A DNA stretch of 34,344 nucleotides from Segatella hominis (GTDB lineage Bacteria > Bacteroidota > Bacteroidia > Bacteroidales > Bacteroidaceae): contig NZ_SGVY01000042.1 in the NCBI RefSeq assembly GCF_004535825.1, positions 1-34,344 of the forward strand, given 5' to 3'. Of this stretch, positions 8,365 through 14,928 are shown in pieces. The notes beneath the pieces were generated by a model, which saw nothing but the letters and a program-made list of their open reading frames with translations, was not told the DNA's origin and made no database searches. Within the stretch, counting starts at the first letter, position 1; each line of letters starts with the position of its first letter. The position numbers were made by a program, and so were the translations under genes.

Positions 8365-9042
8365 CTAGACCTCAACACAGATCGGAAGATGGTCACTCAT
8401 CCTATTGGACTCCTCCCAGGAATATAGTTTATAGTCTTTAACTTCTGTATTTGTAAAAGCATAGTCCAGGAAGAAGGTACAATTACCTTTGCCGGTATGG
8501 TCGTAGGTAAATCGGCTTTCCTTACCTATCTCTTCATGTAGGAAGGTATGATGAGCTGATTTCAGCCCATTTTCCTCAAACCATGTAAACACTTTCGGAG
8601 ATTCTTTTCTTTGAAAACTATTAGGGTTAGAGATTACATTATAATCACCTATCACCACAGTCTTATATTTGTTGATATATGGCTTGTAGTATTCCAGGAT
8701 GTCCAAAAGGATAGAGATATAAGAACCACTAGTTATTCCCTTGCGAACTGTTGGCCATACAGCAAGTAGAAGATACTCATCATCAAAAATAACCGGAATA
8801 GCATAGTGCAGATTCTCATTGTACCAGTCTGGTAACACTATCTTGTGATTATCAGGGCAGATAACCCCCAAGCCCTTGTAGTCGAAGTCGCCCGTCCAGA
8901 AGAAGGAGTAGTCTTCAGGAACTGCGATGTTATCAGCGTTGCCACACTCTGGAACGACAAAGGCATCTATGCCTTTTTGTCCTAAGAGCCAGTCAATCTT
9001 TTCCTGCTTGCTCCACGAAATGTTATAAGATAGTATTTTCAT
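8365..9042 (-). CDS. Endonuclease/exonuclease/phosphatase (EEP) family protein
   Basis: A 225-aa enzyme of the EEP superfamily, which hydrolyses phosphodiester or phosphate bonds with Mg2+. The active-site set is complete: LSYNIS (Asn7), VPECG (Glu32), VVIGDYNV (Asp133, Asn135), FFLDYAFTN (Asp193) and SDHLPICVEV (Asp217, His218). There is no signal peptide, so it should act in the cytoplasm. The substrate cannot be deduced; relatives act on DNA, RNA or phospholipids. It is separated from the primase block by the 531-bp repeat-bearing gap, so it is probably transcribed separately. A -7 box TACCTTTG on the minus strand at 9110-9103 is a candidate promoter. Confidence 0.85.
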   Translation of the reverse strand: MKILSYNISWSKQEKIDWLLGQKGIDAFVVPECGNADNIAVPEDYSFFWTGDFDYKGLGVICPDNHKIVLPDWYNENLHYAIPVIFDDEYLLLAVWPTVRKGITSGSYISILLDILEYYKPYINKYKTVVIGDYNVISNPNSFQRKESPKVFTWFEENGLKSAHHTFLHEEIGKESRFTYDHTGKGNCTFFLDYAFTNTEVKDYKLYSWEESNRMSDHLPICVEV

Positions 9043-9102
9043 TATTCCATCATTTTAAAGTTGTCTATTCTGTTTATTGTGAACCTGTAAAAAAGCTCAC
9101 CA

Positions 9103-9110
9103 CAAAGGTA
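9103..9110 (-). promoter_or_regulatory. Candidate -7 box of the EEP gene
   Basis: TACCTTTG on the minus strand, about 60 nt before the EEP start at 9042. No good TTTG partner is seen upstream, so confidence is limited. Confidence 0.4.
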
Positions 9111-9204
9111 ACTATTTTTTTCAATAATCGACTTAGTTTAGTAAATAAAATGCGCCATAAAGGAACGTCTTAATATTTTTAAGCACAAATGGGGTTAAAG
9201 GTTG

Positions 9205-9352
9205 TACTTCTCATATAACCATCCCTTTTCGCCAGCTTATAATACAGATCCTGGGCGGTATGATAATCGGGATCGGAGCCTTCAAGCCACTCAGAAAAAT
9301 GGTGGTTGTGGTTCTTCTGCGTTTCCTGCTTGCGAGACGACTCCACAACGCA
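9205..9352 (-). pseudogene. 3' remnant of a paralogue of the 457-aa gene (repeat copy A)
   Basis: This 148-bp segment aligns with 10983-11130 at a constant offset of 1778 bp. Between about 9231 and 9336 I count only two mismatches; outside this core the copies diverge. On the minus strand it keeps the frame of the 457-aa gene: CVVESSRKQETQKNHNHHFS, EWLEGSDPDYHTAQDLYYK, LAKRDGYMRSTTFNPICA, with a stop near 9178. It has no start and abuts the stop codon of the AbiEii gene at 9353. It is the tail of a second gene copy. Confidence 0.8.
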
Positions 9353-10219
9353 CTACTTTCCCCAATATCTTTCAGCCATAGGCTGCAACCTTTCCTTTAT
9401 TACTTCCATAACAGTCTTGAAATCAAGAGTTTCTTTCCATTGAATCTTTTTCAGAAATGCTTTCCAGCGAACTATACGTGCTGCGTCTGTCGCAAAACTT
9501 TCTGTAAACAACTGCAATTCGGGATTGTATGTAAGCCCTCTATTATCGAAAGTCGCCTTAATCGCATCATATAATGTGTCATCAGACAAGTCTCTCTTTG
9601 TCAGGAGTTGGTAACAGTCGAAGAAATCTTTCATGCGACTGTTGAGCACATCTCGGTCTATCATCGTATGGAATTTCTCGGCAACAACAGTCTCCAAGGA
9701 ATATGCCTGTATGTTCACAGATGGAATGTCAGGCAAAAGCAATGGGAAGTCAATAGTTGTTGGATATGGAGTTACAACATCACCAAAGCCAATGTCAACA
9801 GACATGTTGTAAGCGATAGTATCCATGTGGGCCGTAAAGTAAAATCTGGTGCCAGGATACTTCTTTTCAACAGTTATAGGCTCCAACTTAATGCTGTTAA
9901 CATCAAACGATACTCCATCCTCATCGCATACAATGCCCAAAATTTCCTGGAACACGTGCGCAAGGAAATCCCTATCACGGCTAATTCTATCTGCCATGAA
10001 ATCAACATCTACAGTAGGACGTGCCTCAAGTCCGTTCATAGCATAAAGCAAAGAGCCACCTTTCAGCAAAAAATTGTCCTTATATTGGCTTACAGATACT
10101 CTGTAAAGCAACCTCTCATTGAAATATCTTGCCAAGAGATACATATATTTATAGCCTGTCTCATTCATCAGATTGAGCAAGCGGGTCTTAACAGACTTAC
10201 CGTAGTTTTTCTTTCCCAT
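9353..10219 (-). CDS. AbiEii/AbiGii-type nucleotidyltransferase toxin
   Basis: A 288-aa toxin of the AbiEii family, nucleotidyltransferases that act in type IV toxin-antitoxin and abortive-infection systems. Conserved motifs are in order: LLKGGSLLYA with GGS at 54-56, TVDVDF with the metal-binding Asp71 and Asp73, VDIGFGD (141-147), AEKF (180-183) and RMKDFFD (195-201). Members of this family are known to modify tRNA 3' ends with nucleotides in mycobacterial examples; the target here is unknown. All catalytic residues are present, so it should be active. It starts one nucleotide after the stop of the AbiEi-like gene, which implies translational coupling. Its stop codon coincides with the inner edge of a 148-bp direct repeat. 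Confidence 0.9.
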   Translation of the reverse strand: MGKKNYGKSVKTRLLNLMNETGYKYMYLLARYFNERLLYRVSVSQYKDNFLLKGGSLLYAMNGLEARPTVDVDFMADRISRDRDFLAHVFQEILGIVCDEDGVSFDVNSIKLEPITVEKKYPGTRFYFTAHMDTIAYNMSVDIGFGDVVTPYPTTIDFPLLLPDIPSVNIQAYSLETVVAEKFHTMIDRDVLNSRMKDFFDCYQLLTKRDLSDDTLYDAIKATFDNRGLTYNPELQLFTESFATDAARIVRWKAFLKKIQWKETLDFKTVMEVIKERLQPMAERYWGK

Positions 10220-10220
10220 C

Positions 10221-10802
10221 TTATTCTATTGCTATTTCAAGATAATTTTTCAATGTATTGAATACCCTGAGGCGTTTGGCGTAATCCTGCAAACGAGTGA
10301 GATTGCGATTGGGCTTTCTCAAATAAGAACGAATCACTTCTGCACAAACATCCAGCCCCAATTTGTTTCTGTATTTCACTGCATCACAAACACTTCGCTC
10401 CAAGTCGGTAATGCGAACATGGAAACCGGATATTTCTGCTTCCATAATGCCAAACTCCAGATTCTCCTTCTTCCAATAATACAATTCTATCGGAAGCGTT
10501 TCAGGAATCTCTACTTTCCGTTTATTGGCGATGGCAATGCAAAAAGCTGGTGGAACAGTTGTCGAAAGCTGATGATAAGCCCAGGCATTGTATAGACACA
10601 CAATACCTTTAGGGACAATACGCTCCACATCTATCATTGTATTCAGCAGGGCTTCCGGAACAGCATAAATGCCCTGGCGCAACTTGATCAAGTCGCCACG
10701 TTCCTTAGCTCTCAACAATCGCTTATACTCTGCCATATGAGGAATATCAGTAGTAGAGATTGTGCCTCCTAGTGCTTCCACTTTACAAACTATATTGTCC
10801 AT
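10221..10802 (-). CDS. AbiEi-like antitoxin/repressor
   Basis: A 193-aa partner of the AbiEii toxin. The N-terminal ~50 residues form a winged helix (VEALGGTISTTDIPHMAE, then RLLRAKERGDLIKLRQGIYA), and the rest matches the AbiEi C-terminal domain (GIVCLYNAWAYHQLSTTVP; ITDLERSVCDAVKYRNKLG). In characterised AbiE systems this protein represses its own operon by binding inverted repeats and counteracts the toxin without stable contact. A matching inverted repeat is present just upstream at 10863-10902. The start at 10802 is supported by the upstream -7 box. Confidence 0.88.
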   Translation of the reverse strand: MDNIVCKVEALGGTISTTDIPHMAEYKRLLRAKERGDLIKLRQGIYAVPEALLNTMIDVERIVPKGIVCLYNAWAYHQLSTTVPPAFCIAIANKRKVEIPETLPIELYYWKKENLEFGIMEAEISGFHVRITDLERSVCDAVKYRNKLGLDVCAEVIRSYLRKPNRNLTRLQDYAKRLRVFNTLKNYLEIAIE

Positions 10803-10832
10803 ATCACATTTATATTAATATCATTTTCGCTG

Positions 10833-10840
10833 CAAAAATA
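10833..10840 (-). promoter_or_regulatory. -7 box of the AbiE operon
   Basis: TATTTTTG on the minus strand (10840-10833) with TTGC about 20 nt upstream. Transcription would start near 10826, giving a short leader before the ATG at 10802. Confidence 0.5.
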
Positions 10841-10862
10841 CAATATTTTTTTGAAAAGCGGC

Positions 10863-10902
10863 AATATTCTACGGAATATTTTCAAAAATGCCGTAGAATA
10901 TT
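10863..10902. promoter_or_regulatory. Inverted repeat, probable AbiEi operator
   Basis: AATATTCTACGG (10863-10874) and CCGTAGAATATT (10891-10902) are perfect 12-bp inverted copies with a 16-bp spacer. The left arm overlaps the expected -33 region of the AbiE promoter. AbiEi regulators are known to bind inverted repeats at this position, so autoregulation is likely. Confidence 0.65.
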
Positions 10903-10959
10903 ACCAGCATTATCCTTGTTTTATACCCAGGGGCGATAATTATCTCTAAATCTTCCTCT

Positions 10960-12333
10960 CTACTTTCCAATATCAACACCAATACTTCTCTTATAATCCT
11001 CCATCTTCGCCAGCTTATAATACAGATCCTGGGCGGTATGATAATCGGGATCGGAGCCTTCAAGCCACTCCGAGAAATGGTGGTTGTGGTTCTTCTGCGT
11101 TTCCTGCTTGCGGAACGACTCCACCACACATTTTTTCTCTGCATCAGGAAACATCAGGTTCATGCGGGCGGCAAAGGCATTTTTGTCCTGATCATCACGG
11201 ATGATGTGGAAAGTATATCTCATCATACACCATACTATATACCATTTCTGTTGCGTATCAATATTGCCCTTAATCCAATACTTCAATTTATTCTCCAACT
11301 TCACAGGATCCACCCAGTTGGCAAAGAAAGAATCACCAAGTCTCTCAAATTCATCTGCTTTAGCAATTGCGTTTCTAAGATTCTCAAATTCTCCCTGAAA
11401 CATAAATAGTTTGTTGAAATCATCAGGTAAAGCCTGTTTCTGACAAAGCCCGCTCGCAAGCAGTTCTTCAGGAGAGTCATCAATGAAATAATTTTCATAC
11501 CACATGAGGCAAAGAGGATTTTGGTTGTATTTATCTACCGTCTCATCCATTTTGGAGCTAAGACTAACCTTATTAGCATCCAATCTTCTCACATCAAAGT
11601 ATTTATTTCTTCTCTTAACAACTCTTTCTAAATGTTGGGGAAGATTATTATCATCATATTGCTTCTTGATATAATGGTAGATAATTGCCTTTTCATGTTC
11701 CGAGCGAAAATCCTCCAAATGTGATAAAGCAGATATGGTATGTTTTATCTGGTCGATGTAGGTAAGCAAATTATCCAATGACAGCTTTAATCCAGATGAT
11801 ACCATTTCTTTCGGACAAGGCTGTATAATATCATAGGTAATAACCTTAGCATTATTCCCTGCCAGAACTCTGAGATCGCTCTCATTTGGGAATTGATAGA
11901 AATAGGTTGGATCCGTATCTATAGGCTGGCAGACAAGATACTCAAAATTACCCAATACACATTCTAATTTCTCTCTATAAATGAATAAAATATCCTCACT
12001 ATAATTTTTATAGATAGAGATATACATTTTCTTGTGGAGCGTATGCACTAAATTCAGGTAATCAGCCATTTCTATAGACAAAGTCTGATATATACAAAAG
12101 AGGTAATCAATGTGAATGTGCTTTTCAGAATAATATTTGATTTCACTGATAGCATGATTAATCTCATTAAATAAATGATCCGTCTCTCTCTTATAAATGA
12201 CAACATCATTCACATTAATGGGGGCATAGACTTGTTCGCCAGTATCCTCATCTGTTAATAGAAGATCTTCTGCAGAGTTAATTTTCAGCAGAAGATTGAA
12301 GCTTTCTTCATTTTCTTCTTTTGTGTTTTGCAT
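10960..12333 (-). CDS. Unrecognised 457-aa, probably all-helical protein
   Basis: I do not recognise this family. The sequence is highly charged and predicted to be almost entirely helical, without signal peptide or membrane segment. Visible blocks include ERVVKRRNKYFDVRRLDANK in the middle, KLKYWIKGNIDTQQKWYIVW, an aromatic stretch MMRYTFHIIRDDQDK and a His-rich C-terminal piece KNHNHHFSEWLEG. No nuclease, ATPase or HTH motif is obvious. Its last ~50 codons are duplicated beyond the AbiE genes (9205-9352), so a second copy once stood downstream. A -7 box TATCTTTG on the minus strand at 12864-12857 is the nearest candidate promoter; it would imply a leader of about 500 nt. Confidence 0.7.
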   Translation of the reverse strand: MQNTKEENEESFNLLLKINSAEDLLLTDEDTGEQVYAPINVNDVVIYKRETDHLFNEINHAISEIKYYSEKHIHIDYLFCIYQTLSIEMADYLNLVHTLHKKMYISIYKNYSEDILFIYREKLECVLGNFEYLVCQPIDTDPTYFYQFPNESDLRVLAGNNAKVITYDIIQPCPKEMVSSGLKLSLDNLLTYIDQIKHTISALSHLEDFRSEHEKAIIYHYIKKQYDDNNLPQHLERVVKRRNKYFDVRRLDANKVSLSSKMDETVDKYNQNPLCLMWYENYFIDDSPEELLASGLCQKQALPDDFNKLFMFQGEFENLRNAIAKADEFERLGDSFFANWVDPVKLENKLKYWIKGNIDTQQKWYIVWCMMRYTFHIIRDDQDKNAFAARMNLMFPDAEKKCVVESFRKQETQKNHNHHFSEWLEGSDPDYHTAQDLYYKLAKMEDYKRSIGVDIGK

Positions 12334-13196
12334 TTTTTAAGTTTTTAATTATTAAAAAGAAAGGCGAAGGTATCCTTGAAGTACCAATATTCTTGGTACC
12401 TTGCTGATTATCTTCTGGAGTTGCTGGGGTCCGAATATTGAGAAGTGTAGTTGGAGCGCCTATATCATATTATGTGATATTTTCTACTTCTTTTTCTTCA
12501 ATATATTTATTTTTGTTCGACAATTTTACTATACATCACGATTTCGCTCCTGAAAACCTATATATTTGAGCTTAAAAATAAAGGGTTTTAGTGAAAAATC
12601 CGCAGTTTTGAGCTCTTAAGTGAAAGAATAAGCCGAAATACGCTCCATAAATAGGGATTTCTTATCATAGTATAAATACACAATAATAGGTCCCTCTCTA
12701 ATTTACGTATTACTGCCTATGGTTGATTCTACTTCCATGAGTTAGGATTTATAAGTCACTCATAATAAAGTACTTAACTCCGCCACTTGGGGGTAATTCT
12801 AATTCGCTCTATATGTTTATCAGCATCTAAAATGTTCCGTATTTCATATCTTTTGGCAAAGATAATAAATCTTTTATATAATATCGAATTTTATTATTTT
12901 TTTTAACGTAAAAGCAGAAAATAGCTATTTTGGGGGTATAAGAAGTCCCATTTTGATGGCAAAACATCCATTTTAGAGACAAGAAAAAGCCCTCCATTTG
13001 CATTTTTGGGCTGAATATTTTACAGAATTGAATAGAGAAGACAATAGAAACAGATGCTGATTGTTAGTATATTTTATCTTTATTGCACTTATAAATGTGT
13101 CGCGAACAAAATAGTTTAGATTACATAACTTATTGACAATCAGCAACATAAACAATCATAACGATTAAAAAAGATTCTTCTACCAAGTAGCATTCT

Positions 13197-13226
13197 GGTC
13201 AAAAAGGTCAATGTCATTGTTGGTCA
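13197..13226 (-). repeat. TGACC repeat, copy R2'
   Basis: On the minus strand TGACC, TGACA, TGACC and TGACC occur with offsets 0, 10, 16 and 25, identical to the copy at 13320-13349 but inverted. Together the two copies form ~30-bp arms of an inverted repeat around the AT palindrome. A further GGTCA lies at 13243-13247. Confidence 0.8.
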
Positions 13227-13254
13227 ATTTATAAGAAGTATTGGTCATTTTTTT

Positions 13255-13291
13255 CTATAGTATAATATAAATAATTTATATTATACTATAG
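13255..13291. repeat. Perfect AT-rich palindrome (18-bp arms, 1-nt spacer)
   Basis: Arms start CTATAGTATAA on the left and end TTATACTATAG on the right. All 18 positions pair around a single central A. The palindrome is almost purely A/T and lies between two inverted TGACC repeat copies. Confidence 0.9.
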
Positions 13292-13319
13292 GCTTTTTGA
13301 CCCATCCCCCGAAGGATTT

Positions 13320-13349
13320 TGACCAACAATGACATTGACCTTTATGACC
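13320..13349 (+). repeat. TGACC repeat, copy R2
   Basis: TGACC, TGACA, TGACC and TGACC start at 13320, 13330, 13336 and 13345. The flanks CATCCCCCGAA upstream and CTTTCTA downstream match the copy at 4306-4336, so about 55-60 bp are shared, not only the words. Confidence 0.8.
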
Positions 13350-13489
13350 GCTTTCTAAAATTCTGAGCCGCTTCCTTCATTTTCTTCAAAATCAGTCTAA
13401 ATGCAGCAATTGATTTTTGAAATATCATTATAAAGTGCTATCAATCAGACACTTACAGACCCCCCCCAAAAAAATCTGTAGCGGAAAAA

Positions 13490-13521
13490 TTTGTTTTCAA
13501 CTCCAAATTGTTGTACCTTTG
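13490..13521 (+). promoter_or_regulatory. Consensus Bacteroidota promoter of the HU-like gene
   Basis: TTTG at 13490-13493 and TACCTTTG at 13514-13521 with a 20-nt spacer, an exact match to the Bacteroidota consensus. Transcription should start near 13527. Confidence 0.75.
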
Positions 13522-13526
13522 CACCA

Positions 13527-13688
13527 GCAATCGAAAGAAAGCTTCTCTTGTACCGAAAGTCGGTCTTTACAGACGACACATTTGAGGCACGATTGATGAC
13601 AGGCGCCGGACATCAATAACGACCCAAATAAGGGCAAGAAACGGGGCTTCTGGGGAATTGAAATATCAACCATCAAAACACACAAAGT
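13527..13688 (+). promoter_or_regulatory. Structured ~160-nt leader of the HU-like gene
   Basis: The predicted 5' UTR can form at least two hairpins: GTCGGTCT (13559-13566) with AGACGAC (13571-13577), one bulged base; and ATTGATG (13592-13598) with CATCAAT (13611-13617), a perfect 7-bp stem whose loop contains GGCGCC. Leaders this long are unusual for Bacteroidota and suggest post-transcriptional control. No known riboswitch class is recognised. Confidence 0.4.
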
Positions 13689-14402
13689 ATGATTAACTAC
13701 AGCATTACCATGCGCTCAGTGAACAGTAACCTCCTTGCTATCAATCAGGCAAAATCACGTATCAACCAGGCAAAACGAGAGGGTAAGAACCCCGACCAGG
13801 CCGACCTCAACCTGGTGAAGACCGAGAAGAAGAATGCCTTCGCCGTATCTCAGTATTCTGATGTGATGACCATCGAGAAGTTTGCCAAGCACATCTCCAG
13901 CCACGGCAGTGTCTATTCTCGCGCAGACATCTCTGCCATTCTCTACATGACCGTGGATTGCATGAGAGAGCAGCTCCTCGAAGGCAAGAAAATCCGTCTG
14001 GGCGATCTCGGTGATTTCTCCATCCTCCTCTCATCCAAGGGCGCTGAGGATGCAGACAAGTTCACCGCTCAGAACATCACTGACGTGAAGGTTCAGTGGG
14101 AGCCAGGCAGTGAGTTCAAGAATCTCCTTACCGATGCCGAGTTCAACCTCGTAGCCAGCCGTAGCGCTCAGGCTGCAGTCATCAAGGCCATCAAGGAGGG
14201 CAAAGCCAACGTGGACATCAGCACTCCAACTACTCCTGGCGACGGCTCAGATGGCGGTGGCTCTAACCCAAGCGGCGGCACTCCTGCAGGAGGTAACACC
14301 GAGCAGAGCGGCGGCACCAGCCAAGGCACCGGTTCCAACCCAAGCGGCGACAATAAGGGCGACGCTGGACAGGACGGCAGCGGCGAGGACAACGAACTGT
14401 AG
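13689..14402 (+). CDS. HU-family (HU-like) DNA-binding protein with Gly/Ser-rich tail
   Basis: A 237-aa protein. Residues ~60-145 form an HU/IHF-like fold: MTIEKFAKHISSHGSVYSRA, DISAILYMTVDCMREQL, then KKIRLGDLGDFSILL, which is the beta arm base. An N-terminal ~55-residue basic extension (INQAKSRINQAKREGKN) precedes it. The tail from ~178 on is low complexity, rich in Gly, Ser, Asn, Pro and acidic residues. HU-like proteins bend and compact DNA. In Bacteroidota this longer type is typically followed by a smalltalk gene, as here 66 bp downstream, and accompanies primase-like and amidase genes. The start at 13689 is fixed by the promoter and leader. GC content is visibly higher than its surroundings. 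Confidence 0.88.
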   Translation: MINYSITMRSVNSNLLAINQAKSRINQAKREGKNPDQADLNLVKTEKKNAFAVSQYSDVMTIEKFAKHISSHGSVYSRADISAILYMTVDCMREQLLEGKKIRLGDLGDFSILLSSKGAEDADKFTAQNITDVKVQWEPGSEFKNLLTDAEFNLVASRSAQAAVIKAIKEGKANVDISTPTTPGDGSDGGGSNPSGGTPAGGNTEQSGGTSQGTGSNPSGDNKGDAGQDGSGEDNEL

Positions 14403-14468
14403 AAGGGAAAATTACCCCCCCGTGAAACACACAAAGAATTTAAGTTTAACCTTTAAAATTGAATCAAA

Positions 14469-14573
14469 ATGAGTAAGATGAAAGCAGACACATGGAAGAC
14501 CATTCTTCAAATCGCCATCAGTATTCTTACGGCACTTGCCACCTCGCTGGGCGTTACAAGTTGTATGGGATAG
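14469..14573 (+). CDS. Smalltalk micro-protein
   Basis: A 34-aa peptide starting MSKMKADTWKTILQIAI and ending TSLGVTSCMG. It has a short charged start, one hydrophobic helix (ILQIAISILTALATSLGV) and the C-terminal Cys-Met-Gly typical of the 'smalltalk' family that sits beside HU-like and amidase genes in Bacteroidota. TSC near the end recalls a lipobox but is not followed by a mature protein. The function is unknown; a membrane peptide, perhaps holin-like given the linked amidase, is a guess. It is followed by a strong terminator. Confidence 0.85.
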   Translation: MSKMKADTWKTILQIAISILTALATSLGVTSCMG

Positions 14574-14633
14574 GATTGACAATCCGTTCTTAAACGAACT
14601 CTTTGTATTTTTTCATTAGAACTTTTAAGTTAG

Positions 14634-14672
14634 GAGGGTGTGTCACAGACTTATGACACACCCTCTTTTTTC
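14634..14672 (+). terminator. Rho-independent terminator after HU-smalltalk
   Basis: GAGGGTGTGTCA (14634-14645) pairs with TGACACACCCTC (14654-14665), followed by a run of T. It ends the HU-smalltalk transcript. Confidence 0.9.
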
Positions 14673-14775
14673 GTTACACTAACGATAAGTGAATTCTTCG
14701 ACATGGCAAAACCTGGGTGTGGCTTTTCGAGGATTATCAAGTAACGACAGCCATGAATGATGAGAAAACTCAAAT

Positions 14776-14859
14776 CCTCAACTTGCACAACGAAATAGCC
14801 TCAACTTGCACAACAGAATTACCTCAATCTGCACAATAAAAGCGCTATAACTTGTACAA
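14776..14859 (+). repeat. Four direct repeats with an exact 23-bp period
   Basis: CCTCAACTTGCACAA at 14776-14790 and 14799-14813, CCTCAATCTGCACAA at 14822-14836, and CTATAACTTGTACAA at 14845-14859. Starts are 23 bp apart each time; spacers are 8 bp and not conserved. The array ends about 40 bp before the -7 box of the ATPase gene. It is the only structure in the 14673-14897 gap. Confidence 0.8.
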
Positions 14860-14874
14860 TTTAACAATTAATCT

Positions 14875-14905
14875 ATTGTTATTCAATAACTTTTGTGTAT
14901 CTTTG
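14875..14905 (+). promoter_or_regulatory. Promoter of the DUF4143 ATPase
   Basis: ATTG at 14875-14878 and TATCTTTG at 14898-14905 with a 19-nt spacer. The start would fall near 14912, which excludes the earlier ATG at 14893 and selects the ATG at 14929. Confidence 0.6.
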
Positions 14906-14928
14906 CACCCAACCAAAAGCAACGCAAA

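Larger units (their letters stand above)
12334..13489. other. Long gene-poor AT-rich region
   Basis: No convincing gene is seen in about 1.15 kb. Open frames are short and lack ribosome sites. Small inverted repeats occur: GTACCAA/TTGGTAC at 12380-12399, and TGCTGATTGT/ACAATCAGCA at 13055-13064 and 13136-13145. The right part holds the nested TGACC repeats and the AT palindrome, listed separately. A C-run followed by an A-run near 13461-13474 is flanked by CAGA/TCTG. Confidence 0.6.

Noticed and set aside
12973-13155. 60-codon minus-strand frame
   Set aside because: AT-driven composition, no recognisable domain and no start signal; a short inverted repeat spans it, so it is better viewed as non-coding.
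14469-14573. Smalltalk peptide as a lipoprotein
   Set aside because: A Cys is present near the C-terminus but only Met-Gly follow, so no mature lipoprotein would remain.
14776-14859. CRISPR array
   Set aside because: Repeats are only 15 bp, spacers 8 bp and period 23; no cas gene nearby. Better read as an operator-like array.
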